Shown here in pieces: positions 41,566 through 51,794 of a DNA stretch of 64,000 nt. Source of the stretch: Icerya purchasi (Eukaryota; Arthropoda; Insecta; Hemiptera; Monophlebidae); assembly GCA_039619475.1 (NCBI GenBank), contig CM077116.1, positions 99,121,164 to 99,185,163 of the forward strand, read 5' to 3'. The stretch's first letter is position 1. Every line of letters starts with the position of its first letter. Made by a program: the position numbers and the translations under genes. Under the pieces are notes generated by a model. That model was not told the DNA's origin and did no database searches. It saw only the letters and a program-made list of their open reading frames with translations.

Positions 41566-44500
41566 CTACAAATCCAAACGATTTGGCGGTCTCCTGATTC
41601 TTTCTGATCTTCGCAGCACTGGTGAAACCAATGTGGGAGGCGAATCCAGGTTGTCACTGTTGAGTATTGGTTCTCCTTGAATGGGTCCTGGTGTAGTATG
41701 GATCGTAGGATCTATGACTGGTAAAACTACATCATCTTTTCCTGACCCAATTCCAGTAGATGACCTAATGATTTGATCTACATGCCTTTTTACTTGATTT
41801 CCCTCATTGGTTTGTATTTGGTAATGTAATGGACCAAGTGGTTCCGCTATAGTACCTTTAATCCACTTATCGGGTCCAGAGTAGCCTCTGTATAAAATGC
41901 TATCTCCTGCTTGGAATACCCGAGGAATCAACTGTTTCTTGTTTTCTGATTTACTTTGTGTTTTTGCAACATAATCATATTTTAAAAGGTCTAATCGTGT
42001 ACGATAACTAGCCTTTAGTAGTATTTCTGCCGGACTTAGCCCTGTTGTTGTATGCTTAGTTTTTCTATGCTGCATCAAAAAGGTAGCTAGTTTGAAATCT
42101 AGTGATCCAGGTTCTTGTTCCATTGCTCTTAATTTTTTTTTTACTTCTTGAACATAGCGCTCAACTTGTCCATTAGTGGATGGATGGTATACTGCAGAAA
42201 CTTTGTGTTGGATACCATTGGATCTCAAAAAATCTTCAAACTCCTTACTTGTTAACTGCACTCCATTATCAGTTACTAATGTAACTGGAAGTCCAAACCG
42301 AGCAAATATGTTCCGCAGGACCTTGATTGTTGTTTGAGATGTGATATTTGGTATTGGTACTACTTCTAGCCACTTGCTGTGTGCGTCAACTAATAGCAGA
42401 AAGTAGCTATCCAAGAATTTCCCAGCAAAATCCAGGTGTAATCTGTGCCATGGTGTCTGTGGATAGCTCCATGGGTGATTTGTGAAAGCTGGAGGGTTGT
42501 TACGATTCTGTGTACAAGCCATGCATGCTTTAGCTATATCTTCAATGTCTCGATCTATCTCTCTCCAGTAGCAATATGATCGTGCTAAACTTTTCATCTT
42601 TGTAATTCCAAGGTGAGCACGATGTAACTCTTGTAGGATTGCTGGCCTCAGTGATTTTGGAATTACTACTCTTATACCATAGTAAATACAGTTATTTATA
42701 ATACTGAATTCTGTATCTCTTCCTTGGAATACTGTGCCCTGTAATCCTCTATTTGTTTGTAAAGCATTGTAAATAATTCGTAATTCTGGATCTTTTATAG
42801 TTTCTTTAATTATTTCTTTATGTGTAACTGGCAGTACCTCTAACTGTTGTAATTGAAAAATGTCTAAATCATCATTATCAATAATATGATTATTACTTTT
42901 TACTGGGAACCTAGAAGGAAAGTCAGCATTTCCATGTTCCACAGTATTTTTGTAATGGATTGTGTAATCAAAACCACTAAGAAATTGTGCATAACGCAAC
43001 AACCTTGATGCTACCATTGAGGGTAACTCTTTATTAGGATTGAATATTGAAGTAAGTGGTTTATGATCGCAATGTAACATAAACTTCCTGCCATATAAAT
43101 AAATGAAAAATCTTTTTACAGCCCAGTAAATAGCTGTAGCTTCTTTGTCAATCTGACTATATCCTTTTTCAGTTTTTGTAAGAGATCTGGATGCAAATGC
43201 AATAGGGCGTTCTTCACCTGTCTTTAGTTTGTGAGAGAGGCAAGCTCCCAATCCATAAGGTGAAGCATCTGTAGCAAGAACCAAAGGTAAATTTGGATCA
43301 TAGGGCATTAAAACTCGTTCACTAGCTACTTCAGATTTTAAAGTGTCAAATGCTTGTTGGCATTCCTTTGACCATTTAAATGATTGCCCTTTACATAATA
43401 ATTTATTTAGTGGTTGAACTGATGTGGATAAATTTGGTAAAAACATATTGTAATAATTGATAAAACCTAGGAAACTACGTAATTGTGAGATGTTTTCCGG
43501 TGGATTTGCTTTTAAAATTGTTTCGATTTTATCCATAGATTTATGTATTCCATTTGCATCAATTGTAAATCCTAAATAGTTGATTGAACTTTTAAAGAAA
43601 TGGGACTTGGTCCTGTTTATATATAAGTTATGTGTTTTTAATTTAGTGAATACAGTGCGTAAGCGATCAATTAACTCAGGTATAGTTTTTGCTTGAATAG
43701 TAATATCGTCAAAAAAACATGTAACTCCATCTAATCCATTAAGTATTGAATCCATAAAACGCTGCCATAAGCTTGGTGCTGTTTTGACTCCAAACATGAG
43801 ACGTTTAACTAGAAAAACTCCTTTATGTGTGCTTATGCTTTGTAATTTTGTACTTTCTTCATCCACACACATATTCAAGTACGCTTTGTTAATGTCCAAA
43901 GAACAAAAATATTTTCCTCCGGCTAATTTAGTAAAAATTTCATCAATACGAGGAATTGGGTATTTATCATCTTCTAGGAATTTATTAATTGTTATCTTAT
44001 AATCAGCACATAAACGGACATTTCCTTTTTTGCCTATGACAGGTACTATGGGTGTTCCCCAAGTAGTGTAGTTTGTTCTCTCGATAATATCTAATTTCTC
44101 TAATCGTTCCAATTCATTTTCTACTTGGGCTCTTATTGCAAATGGTACTTGTCTGGGCTTACAATATATAGGACTGGTTCCTTCCTTTAATTTCAAGTTG
44201 GCGTTGTAATTTGGAATTTTGCCAATTTTATCTGAAAACAAATCTTTAAATTCATAAAGTAAATTTTCAATAATTAGTTTGTAATCATTTTCGCAAATAT
44301 TTGTAGTGTTGACCGGCATAGATACTACATTTTGTATAGTTATATTAAATGCTGATATCCATTCTCGCCCAAAAATGGGGCTGTAATGTCCATCAAGTAA
44401 AAATAAACGCAATTTTTTTGTTATATTATTGTAAGTAACTGGGACAAGTACCATGCCCACAGGTTTAATTATTTCATTGGTATATGTTTTTAATTTGACA

Positions 44501-45684
44501 GTTGTAGCTTCATATTTAATATTACATTTTTGTGAATACATTTTATAATCCATAGTGGATACTGCTGCTCCAGTGTCTAATTCCATCAAAAAAGGCGCAT
44601 CGTTAAGTAGTACATTTATCTTAATAGGATTTATAGTACTAAGTTGTAAGTTATTTACAGGATATAATTCAAGATCGTTTATATTGGTGTACTCATCTGC
44701 ATTAATTTGATTCTGAGATACAGCATTATTTGAATTAGAATCATCTGGTTTATTTTTAAAATAAGGTTGTTTTAATTTACTACGATTTATATTACGCTCA
44801 TTTTTGTCATCCATCTTCTGAAAATTAGTATTATAACGTTTGGTACAAACAGAAAATAAATGTCCTTTAATTTTGCAAAAATTACATACAGTATGTATGT
44901 GTTTGCAAGTATTCGCTTTGTGTGATTTCTCGCCACATCGGAAACAGCAATTGTACAATCTAGGTTGTGATTTAGCATCGTATGAGAAATCAGATGATTT
45001 CTTTGTTTTAAACTTAATTTCATTTTTGATATAATTCACCTGATGTGTAAGACCTGAGTCTTCCAGTAGTTTACTTCCGGCCTTAGCCGTTTCAATAGAT
45101 ACAGCTAACTCAACAGCTTTAGTAAATGTTAAATCTGAACCTTGTTGTAACAGTTTCTCACGAATTTCAGTATCTTTAACCCCACGAATAAATTGTGATC
45201 GTAAATGCATATCCGCTGTATTTTTATTACAGTGTTGACATTTGAAATTGCAATATGTACTTAAATTTTTTAAGTCAGCCATAAATTGACAAATATTTTC
45301 ATTTTCATGTTGTGTACGTAAACTGAACCTATTTTGTTCAATTATTTCATTGGGCGGTTTGTCTAAATATGAAATTAAAAGGTTCTTTAATTCGTTGTAG
45401 GTTTTTGTATTCGGTAAATCAGGTAATGTTAAATCAGAAAGAAGTTTATAGTATTTAGCACCAAGATAATTAATAAATAACTGTACACGTAAATTATCTT
45501 TTGTGTCATCTATTCCCTTTAAGGAAAAGTAATTTTCTAAGCGTTGTAAATAATTCGAAAATGTTTCGATACTTTCATTGTAATTTTCAATAACAACAGA
45601 TTGTACAATTGATGTCGGTTGTGTAGTCATGCTTTGTATTGCAGTAGTAAGAGCCGAAACCAACTGTTCAACAGATACGCTCAT
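41566..45684 (-). CDS. Gag-Pol polyprotein of the Mag-like Gypsy element
   Basis: A single 1372-residue frame, intact. Gag-like region to about 285 with two CCHC zinc knuckles (C247-C250-H255-C260 and C267-C270-H275-C280). Aspartic protease with MELDTGAAVS (Asp370). Reverse transcriptase about 500-760 with SLDINKAYL (Asp597) and FFDD (659-660), a Phe where most Gypsy elements have Tyr. RNase H about 800-925 with ATDAS (Asp806), Glu848, Asp873 and Asp921. Integrase with H1021-H1024-C1054-C1057 zinc finger and DD35E residues Asp1085, Asp1139 and Glu1175 (NGQVER). A C-terminal tail follows with no chromodomain seen. Gag and pol share one frame, so no frameshift is needed. There is no envelope gene. 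Confidence 0.96.
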   Translation of the reverse strand: MSVSVEQLVSALTTAIQSMTTQPTSIVQSVVIENYNESIETFSNYLQRLENYFSLKGIDDTKDNLRVQLFINYLGAKYYKLLSDLTLPDLPNTKTYNELKNLLISYLDKPPNEIIEQNRFSLRTQHENENICQFMADLKNLSTYCNFKCQHCNKNTADMHLRSQFIRGVKDTEIREKLLQQGSDLTFTKAVELAVSIETAKAGSKLLEDSGLTHQVNYIKNEIKFKTKKSSDFSYDAKSQPRLYNCCFRCGEKSHKANTCKHIHTVCNFCKIKGHLFSVCTKRYNTNFQKMDDKNERNINRSKLKQPYFKNKPDDSNSNNAVSQNQINADEYTNINDLELYPVNNLQLSTINPIKINVLLNDAPFLMELDTGAAVSTMDYKMYSQKCNIKYEATTVKLKTYTNEIIKPVGMVLVPVTYNNITKKLRLFLLDGHYSPIFGREWISAFNITIQNVVSMPVNTTNICENDYKLIIENLLYEFKDLFSDKIGKIPNYNANLKLKEGTSPIYCKPRQVPFAIRAQVENELERLEKLDIIERTNYTTWGTPIVPVIGKKGNVRLCADYKITINKFLEDDKYPIPRIDEIFTKLAGGKYFCSLDINKAYLNMCVDEESTKLQSISTHKGVFLVKRLMFGVKTAPSLWQRFMDSILNGLDGVTCFFDDITIQAKTIPELIDRLRTVFTKLKTHNLYINRTKSHFFKSSINYLGFTIDANGIHKSMDKIETILKANPPENISQLRSFLGFINYYNMFLPNLSTSVQPLNKLLCKGQSFKWSKECQQAFDTLKSEVASERVLMPYDPNLPLVLATDASPYGLGACLSHKLKTGEERPIAFASRSLTKTEKGYSQIDKEATAIYWAVKRFFIYLYGRKFMLHCDHKPLTSIFNPNKELPSMVASRLLRYAQFLSGFDYTIHYKNTVEHGNADFPSRFPVKSNNHIIDNDDLDIFQLQQLEVLPVTHKEIIKETIKDPELRIIYNALQTNRGLQGTVFQGRDTEFSIINNCIYYGIRVVIPKSLRPAILQELHRAHLGITKMKSLARSYCYWREIDRDIEDIAKACMACTQNRNNPPAFTNHPWSYPQTPWHRLHLDFAGKFLDSYFLLLVDAHSKWLEVVPIPNITSQTTIKVLRNIFARFGLPVTLVTDNGVQLTSKEFEDFLRSNGIQHKVSAVYHPSTNGQVERYVQEVKKKLRAMEQEPGSLDFKLATFLMQHRKTKHTTTGLSPAEILLKASYRTRLDLLKYDYVAKTQSKSENKKQLIPRVFQAGDSILYRGYSGPDKWIKGTIAEPLGPLHYQIQTNEGNQVKRHVDQIIRSSTGIGSGKDDVVLPVIDPTIHTTPGPIQGEPILNSDNLDSPPTLVSPVLRRSERIRRPPNRLDL

Positions 45685-45783
45685 TGTAAATAGTAATCCG
45701 AAAATTGCTTAGTAAAATTGTAAGTATACGACTTACCGGAGTATTATCAAAATTTTAATTCTCCAAGTAACTTAGTCACCGGC

Positions 45784-45801
45784 ATCCCATCCTCGTCGCC
45801 A
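45784..45801 (-). promoter_or_regulatory. Primer-binding site, tRNA-Ser(GCU)
   Basis: Plus strand ATCCCATCCTCGTCGCCA equals the last 18 bases (with CCA) of eukaryotic tRNA-Ser(GCU) as I know it, so minus-strand TGGCGACGAGGATGGGAT pairs with it fully. It lies one base from the 5' LTR. Serine tRNA priming is usual in the Mag lineage. Confidence 0.85.
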
Positions 45802-45802
45802 C

Positions 45803-46082
45803 TGTTGTATCTGTATGACGCTAATTAGCGCGAATCCGAAAGAAAGATGCAGAAGAATAAACGATATTTATTACATTTCACACTAGTTCGTAATTGAACC
45901 AATTCACAATATAAATTCAATAAACTAAAAAAATACACGGAAGTAAATACATAATATTAAAACCATTCCCATCCTATATTTTGTTGTCTTGTCGCATTTT
46001 CCTAAAAAAAGCAAAACAAAAGAAAAGCCCACACCACACTAACACACTTGATTTATTCAATATAAAATATAAAAATATAACA
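45803..46082 (-). repeat. 5' LTR of the Gypsy element
   Basis: Same sequence as 41264-41543. It is followed on its outer side by the target duplication GTCGA. Confidence 0.95.
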
Positions 46083-46087
46083 GTCGA

Positions 46088-46335
46088 GCTATGAATAAAA
46101 CTTTTAATTTGTTCACTGATTAATTTCCAAATAATCCTTAAAACCTTAACACCTTTTTCTTCCCAGAACTGTCAATCTTCTGCGTTGGTATACGGCGATT
46201 TTCGTTGATGTATAATCTTTTCCGAAACATACTCCACAACTTAGTTTGTACAATAATTTCTTCCTTCTTTTTTCAGAGTTGTTTAATCGCGTGTAAAAGT
46301 GTTGCGAGGGTGCCATGCATTTTAGTGTTGACATG
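46088..46335 (-). pseudogene. hAT protein, N-terminal region, part 1 (outer side of the Gypsy insertion)
   Basis: The minus strand includes MSTLKCMAPSQHFYTRLNNS, KLSCGVCFGKDYTSTKIAVY and VNKLKVLFIAR before the target duplication. Across the Gypsy element the reading continues as SEQVKREWL. The similarity of this outer part alone is weak; the assignment rests on continuity. Confidence 0.45.
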
Positions 46336-46416
46336 GTGCCTTTTTCGTATACATTTGTAATTTTTGATTCTCCGTCTACGCTCTAAGTCACAGGATCGCT
46401 AATGTAGTGCTCAACT

Positions 46417-46582
46417 ACACAAAAAAGACTCTTTACAGTTTAGAATATTTCATGTAGCGGATAAAAACTTTTACCGAGCTCTCCGCCCATTTCCAGAGCA
46501 TAATTAATCTGCTTAAATTTGAATAATAACAAAAATGAATTATCTAAACTCAAGATTAACTCGAACATTAGTGTACTACAGA
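46417..46582 (+). repeat. 166-base dispersed repeat, copy 1
   Basis: From ACACAAAAAAGACTCTTTAC to AACATTAGTGTACTACAGA. The same 166 bases with only a few changes lie at 49024-49189 in the same orientation. Confidence 0.85.
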
Positions 46583-46966
46583 TTTCGGTTGGAAATGTTA
46601 TAACTAATTATTTTGTAATTTTTGATCTCCATATAAAATGTGTCATAATGAGAGAATAAAAATTGTCACAACTTTAATACAAATATATATATATATATAT
46701 GAGTAGTTCTTGTCATTATTAAATACAGAGAACTTTAAAAAATGAAATAGCGGATTATTTATTTTAGTTTTAGAATGCGGACTGCATTATTAACAATATT
46801 AATTTATGTAAACATAATTTAACATTAAACGATAATAAATAAAATATAGGAATTGTTGTACGAACCTTTTGTAAGAAACGTGTGATTAGGAATAATTTCA
46901 AACGAGTCAAAAAATAGAAGAAACAAAAGTAGAAAAACGAAAAAAAGATGAGAAAAAGAAAAAGAA

Positions 46967-47085
46967 GGCCAACAACACCAGGTTTTCCCAGGCGGTCACC
47001 CATCCAAGTACTAACCTGGCCCGATGCTGCTTAACTTCGGTGATCGGACGAGAACTGGTGTATTCAGCGTAGTATGATCGTTGGC
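46967..47085 (-). rRNA. 5S ribosomal RNA
   Basis: On the minus strand the 119 bases start GCCAACGATCATACTACG and end GGTGTTGTTGGC. The internal Pol III promoter is present: box A AGTTAAGCAGC and box C GGATGGGTGACCGCCTGGG. The terminal helix pairs GCCAAC with GTTGGC. Changes from fly 5S appear compensated, for example CCAGG...CCTGG where flies have CGCGG...CCGCG. A T-rich tract CTTCTTTTTCTTTTTC follows at once, suiting Pol III termination. Single copy here. C-to-T changes in helix III (GATCATACTACG) leave room for a pseudogene. Confidence 0.9.
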
Positions 47086-47942
47086 CAGCTACAACTCTCG
47101 TTGTTAAATATATCAATTTATCATATGTAATTCTGTTAACATTTTTATAATTAAAATATATTTTATTTGTTCAATTTTTCAACCGTATTTTATTACAGAT
47201 GTTTATTCGAATGAAACATTTCAAAATATCTAAAGCACTACCAAATTTTTCAAAATTTAAATAACAATAAGATAGCGCTGTCATTTTATAATGCGAAAAA
47301 TTAAAATAAACTTCATGAGAAATTAAATATTTATTTTAAAATTCTCATACGAAATAAGACATAAATTCCATTATTCCGCTTTCCTCGATCTAATACTGCT
47401 TTAAACATAATCCGATAAATATTATGCAGTGATATTAAACACATAAAACTATCGCTGCGCATAAATTGAAAAAATTTATATACACCTTTTTTTAAATTGC
47501 CGATCATGTCGCGCACATAAAATAACATGAAACTATCAAGTTAATTAAGGTTAATTATAATCAATGGTATCATCATTTTTTGTTGAAATTTAATAAGCAA
47601 TCAGTACAAATATAATAATACGTAGCGGCGAATTTAAAGGATAGTACAGGTTTTTACTGAGATTTCTGTTGGGAACCTAAAACAGCAGTATATGAAGAAT
47701 TTTTTCATTTATTATTTATTGGTTTGACGTCTTTGTTTGCGTTCAAAATTTAGAGTAAAAGTTCGATGTGTTACAATCACTAATTAGCTACAGTTTAACA
47801 TAAATATTGATCGGTCAGGTATAGTGTTTATAATTATATAATAATTACTTTAAAAATATCTTACAGTAACTCGTTATCATAAATTGTTTCGTGTTTAATC
47901 ATGAAGTTCTGGATCTTCAAAAACTTTTTTGCTTTACAAAAT
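47086..47942. other. AT-rich spacer
   Basis: No element or gene recognised between the 5S gene and the LINE ORF1. Confidence 0.45.
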
Positions 47943-48702
47943 ATGGAAAATTTGTGCGATAAATGTTGCCAACAATTGCCCGCTGATGGCGAATATCTGT
48001 CTTGCGCCGTATGTACAAAAGATTGGCATTTAAGTTGTGGCGGTGTTGCACCGCGCACCTGGGCAAGAATGTGCAAAAACAAAAGAAAAAACTGGACATG
48101 CACGACATGTAAAAATAACAATAAAGAATACATTAAAGAAATTTTAAAAGAAGAATTGCAACCGATGTATGAGAGGATCGATTTACTTGTAGGAAAACTA
48201 GAAAATATGGAAAAGATGTATCATGCGTCACAAACACAGTTACCAGAGGCCATGAATTTATTGCAGACTACGAAAAAGGAGAACGAAGAGTTAAACAAAA
48301 TAAATAATGATTTGCATTACCGGGTTGATCCGCTCGAGCAACAAACGCGAAAAAATAATGTAATAATCACAAACATACCGACCAGTCCGCAGGAGGATTT
48401 AAACAAAATCGAACTTAAAATTTGGAGAAGCTACTGCATGCAATTTGTCGGAAAATGATATAGACATTTTCCACAGCCTTCGTAAATCTCCAGAACATAA
48501 ATTCGCAAATATTGTACTCAGACTTTGTCGGCGTGAGAAGAAGTTTGAACTTCTTCGGAACTACCGACTTCATAGACCAGCACTTATTGACGTTGGGTTC
48601 ACCGATGTAGGCTCCAAAACACAATTTTTCGTGTCGGAGCACCTAACATTTGCTAACTCAAAGTTACTGGAACATGCGAAAATCTTACGCGATCATAACT
48701 GA
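47943..48702 (+). pseudogene. Non-LTR retrotransposon ORF1 with PHD finger and coiled coil, one frameshift
   Basis: From ATG 47943: CDKCCQQLPADGEYLSCAVC, TKDWHLSCGG and WTCTTC form a PHD-type C4-H-C3 finger. Next is a charged heptad-like stretch (KKENEELNKINNDLHYRVDP) typical of a coiled coil, and RKNNVIITNIP. After a frameshift near 48430 the frame 48445-48702 reads ENDIDIFHSLRKSPEHKFAN, IVLRLCRREKKFELL and VSEHLTFANSKLLEHAK. A PHD finger, coiled coil and this C-terminal domain together are found in ORF1 proteins of CR1-like and related LINEs. ORF1 proteins bind the element RNA. An ATG 14 codons upstream (47901) is in frame. No matching intact ORF2 follows. Confidence 0.7.
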
Positions 48703-48930
48703 CATATAAAAAATAATTTGCTTGGCTTATTTATTTAATTTTTAAGTCATAAACATATATTTATGCATGTATCCAAAGATTTTTAATCGCCATTTTCAGT
48801 TAAATTTTGAACACAATAAGCACTCGTTGAAAACGGCATACTCCTTACAACTGTTTGTTACAGTTTTAGAAGTCAGATATTTGTTTGCAATTATCTTTAA
48901 AATTTTTTAAAATATAACCGCCGGTATTGA

Positions 48931-49023
48931 AAGAAGAGATTAGCTGAGCTTTACAGAAACTAAGGACCCACAAAGCGGCGGGAGAAGATCAGATTGTTGT
49001 GGAGATGTTCATAAAGATAGGTG
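48931..49023 (+). pseudogene. Reverse transcriptase N-terminal fragment of a LINE
   Basis: Reads ALQKLRTHKAAGEDQIVVEM then FIKIGD. KAxGEDxIxxEM is the opening motif of many LINE reverse transcriptase domains. The coding similarity ends where the 166-base repeat begins. Confidence 0.6.
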
Positions 49024-49189
49024 ACACAAAAAAGACTCTTTACAGCTTAGAATATTTCATGTAGCCGATACAAACTTTTACTGAGCTCTCCGCCCATTTC
49101 CAGAGCATAATTAATCTGCTTAAATTTGAATAATAACAAAAATGAATTATCTAAACTCAAGATTAACTTGAACATTAGTGTACTACAGA
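49024..49189 (+). repeat. 166-base dispersed repeat, copy 2
   Basis: Same as 46417-46582. Here it is followed at once by CATTGGCGTCTTTACC, which looks like a hAT terminus. Confidence 0.85.
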
Positions 49190-49282
49190 CATTGGCGTCT
49201 TTACCTATAAACCGATGAAGTCCGAACTTAGGACCCCCGTCTCGAGGGGGGCCCGTAAGATAGAATAAAAAAAATTAATTCA
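49190..49282 (-). repeat. Probable 3' terminus of the hAT element
   Basis: CATTGGCGTCTTTACCTATA followed by a GGACCCCCGTC...GAGGGGGGCCC hairpin region recalls the CAGTGGCG(T/G)-type ends of hAT elements with ZMYM1-like genes. The orientation fits the hAT coding remnant to the right. The opposite end was not found. Confidence 0.4.
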
Positions 49283-49350
49283 GAATATATATTGATATAT
49301 ATATATATATATATATATTCTGAATTAATTATATATATATATATATATAT
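49283..49350. repeat. Palindromic TA microsatellite
   Basis: Two TA runs separated by an ATTCTGAATTAATTA motif that mirrors TTAATTCAGAATATA at 49275-49290, so the stretch is self-complementary. Confidence 0.8.
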
Positions 49351-49404
49351 TCCCATAGGTCCCACAAGAAACAAGAGCCCGTGTTGCTGTTCTTTTGTGG
49401 TCTA

Positions 49405-49490
49405 CTGAATCACTAGTACATTTTTTCTACTCCAACCCGAGATTCGAACTCAGGGCCGCAGATTGCTAGACTGGCTGCGCAGTTCAAAAT
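49405..49490 (-). repeat. tRNA-like fragment, possible SINE head
   Basis: The minus strand reads CTGCGCAGCCAGTCTAGCAA, CTGCGGCCCTGAG and TTCGAATCTCGGGTTGGAGT, with a B box GAGTTCGAATCTC inside a clean T-arm. The acceptor stem is not preserved. Probably a tRNA-derived repeat. Confidence 0.4.
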
Positions 49491-49690
49491 ATTGAAAAAA
49501 ATAAAAATAAATTTTAAACATAAAACGTAAATACTTTATTTTAATAAACTAATAATTGCGAAATTGAAACTATTGTCAGTATGAATAAAATTCAGTGATA
49601 TTTTACATAATGGGTTTGAGCAATATATTAATGTTTAATTAATAAAAACATAATTAAAGGAGTTTTTATTGCATTAAAAAATACAATAAT

Positions 49691-50232
49691 TTACATTTTT
49701 CTTCTGCATTTTTTTAGTGAAAATTCAGAGATAATGTTTTCAAGATTTATCTTTTTCAAAATATCTGATCCAATAAACATTTATCAAGCATTGTGCTTCT
49801 ATGCTGATTTTTTAGAAATTTGAGTGCTGAAAAACTTCTTTCCCAAGTGCAATTTGTGACCATTATACTTAAAAATATTCGAGAGCATATTTCTATATTA
49901 GGAAAAGTAGAAACTATAAATTCTTTTTTTATTCGAATGTATAAGTCCATTACAGATAAATTGCTTTTCTTTTCTGATGATTCTAAGTAAAATTTAAAGT
50001 TGATACATTCAGATGTTAAAGATTCCGTATCTATATCAATATCATATTTTTCAGAAAGTTTCATACAATTTTTCTTTATTGTTTCATCTGCCATATCTTG
50101 TAAATGCAAAAAAAAACCAGCTAAAATTGCCGTGTATGTTATCATATGCTAACTTTCGTTTTTTAATATTAACGCAAAGAGAATCAACAACAGAATAAAA
50201 AATTTCGATTTTAAGTTTATCTATTTCGTTAA
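49691..50232 (-). pseudogene. hAT transposase, C-terminal part
   Basis: The minus strand: NEIDKLKIEIFYSVVDSLCV, then KLSEKYDIDIDTESLT, and FPNIEICSRIFLSIMVTNCT with WERSFSALKFLKNQHRSTM, the dimerisation region of hAT transposases (ERxFSxLxxIKxxxRSTM). After a frameshift ILKKINLENIISEFSLKKCR and a stop at 49693-49691 follow. The gene continues on the far side of the inserted LINE at about 51795. Confidence 0.82.
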
Positions 50233-51794
50233 AAATGGTACATCGCTTTTTCCCCCGAATCTCGTTAATCTAACACGTGGTGTTTTCGATCTATCGTTTT
50301 TTCACTAATCGTTATTTCTCGTCCGTCAGTCAAGTTCCTAGACCTAATATTCGATAAAAAACTTTCCTGGCGCTCTCACATAGCAGAGCTCAAAACCAAA
50401 TGCTTAAAATCCTTGTCTATCCTGAAATATCTATCAAATTACAAGTACAATATAAACCCAAAATTACTCCTTACAATTTAGAGATCAATTATCCTTTCGC
50501 GAATCAATTACGGGTGCCAGGTGTACTCCTCAGCCGCTAAAAGTGTACTAAGATCCTTAGACCCTATACATTCTGCGGCCCTCCAGTCTATCTTTTCTGC
50601 TCATCCCTTTTTTCTGGTTGTAAGTTTATATGTACTGGCAGGTTGTCCTCCGCTGTCCTACTATAGGAAGTACTATAACTTTAAAGAATTGAGCACCCTA
50701 CCAAAACCCCGACACTCGAACTGGCTACTATATCTCCTAATATGAGGTTTGGGAATGACCCAGTGCCTGAACTTTTTTCGGTTATGGGTCGTTTAAAAAT
50801 CTCTTCAATTCCAAGAACTCTGCCAGACTTCGCAGCAACCGCACCACCTTGGAGTCAGCCAATCACAAACATAAACATATCGCTAACAAAATTTAACAAA
50901 GCTCAATACCCCCCCCCCCCCAAACATAGTACAAATAGCAAAAAATATCATAGTGAGCTACACAGACCATGCATGCCTCTACACAGATGGAGCGAAGGCA
51001 ATAGGTTATCAGTCACCGGCGGCATGCTCCTTCGAAGTCTCAGGGGCAGCAGAGTCAGATTGCTGTACAACACTGGACGCTGAAATATACGCGACGGTTT
51101 TTTGCATCCAACACTGCACCGATAGCAACCCCCAGTCCCAAAAGGCCCTACTCATAACTGACTCTCTAAACTCCCTTCAAATCATCTCAGAGATTAAATC
51201 CAACAACCCTTTTGATAAGGAAGGTCCATTACCTATTATACAGGTTATCACATTTAAACTCTGAAATGTCTTTCCTATGGGTGCCGGCTCATGTTGGGAT
51301 TCCAGGCAATGAACGTGTCAATCGAGCAGCTCAGGCGACATCGTTCTCTCCAATGCCATACCCCCCTCTCTTCACCATACATTAGCTCATTTGTTTATGC
51401 AGCAAACTGGAGAAAAATGGCAACAAGAATGGAGATCTTCAAGTACGTTTCTCCGAAGTATAAAAACAACCACGGAGCCTTAGTGGCCCACAGACGGAGT
51501 TGCCCGCAGAGATTTTTCTATCCTGAATCGTCCCCGAATAGGACATATAACCTCCTCGCACAGCTACATATTCACGAGCTGGGTACCCCAATTATCTGCC
51601 CCTTTTGTAGTCCATCGAGCGCCCCATTCTCCTCTCACCTACTTCTCGAATGTTCCCCATTTGCAGTACCGCGATCCATTCACCTTACCATTTCCTCAAG
51701 TTCTAAAATACTGTCAAATGCTCCGTCCGCGGTCGCAGCTGCATTAGCTTTCATGTGGAGCAGCGGTCTGTACTATCGCGTTTAATCCCCTTAA
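50233..51794 (+). pseudogene. I-clade non-LTR retrotransposon, 3' part with RNase H, inserted in the hAT gene
   Basis: Several frames are needed. KFLDLIFDKKLSWRSHIAEL and YNINPKLLLTI, RSIILSRINYGCQVYSSAAK and LDPIHSAALQSI belong to the region after the reverse transcriptase. CLYTDGAKAIGY, DAEIYATVFC, LITDSLNSLQII and FLWVPAHVGIPGNERVNRAA are the four RNase H blocks that mark the I group. HELGTPIICPFC and SHLLLECSPF near the end form the final Cys/His motif. The frame ends at about 51785. There are many frameshifts. hAT coding resumes directly beyond. Confidence 0.8.

Larger units (their letters stand above)
41264..46082 (-). mobile_element. Full-length Ty3/Gypsy LTR retrotransposon (Mag-like), young
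   Basis: Two LTRs of 280 bases (41264-41543 and 45803-46082) appear identical base for base. A 5-bp target duplication GTCGA flanks it (41259-41263, 46083-46087). One uninterrupted gag-pol frame, a primer-binding site for tRNA-Ser and a polypurine stretch are all present. Identical LTRs imply a very recent insertion. It landed inside the N-terminal part of a hAT remnant, which reads on at both sides. Confidence 0.96.

Noticed and set aside
43784..45034. Plus-strand open frames under the Gypsy element
   Set aside because: Antisense shadows of the intact gag-pol gene.
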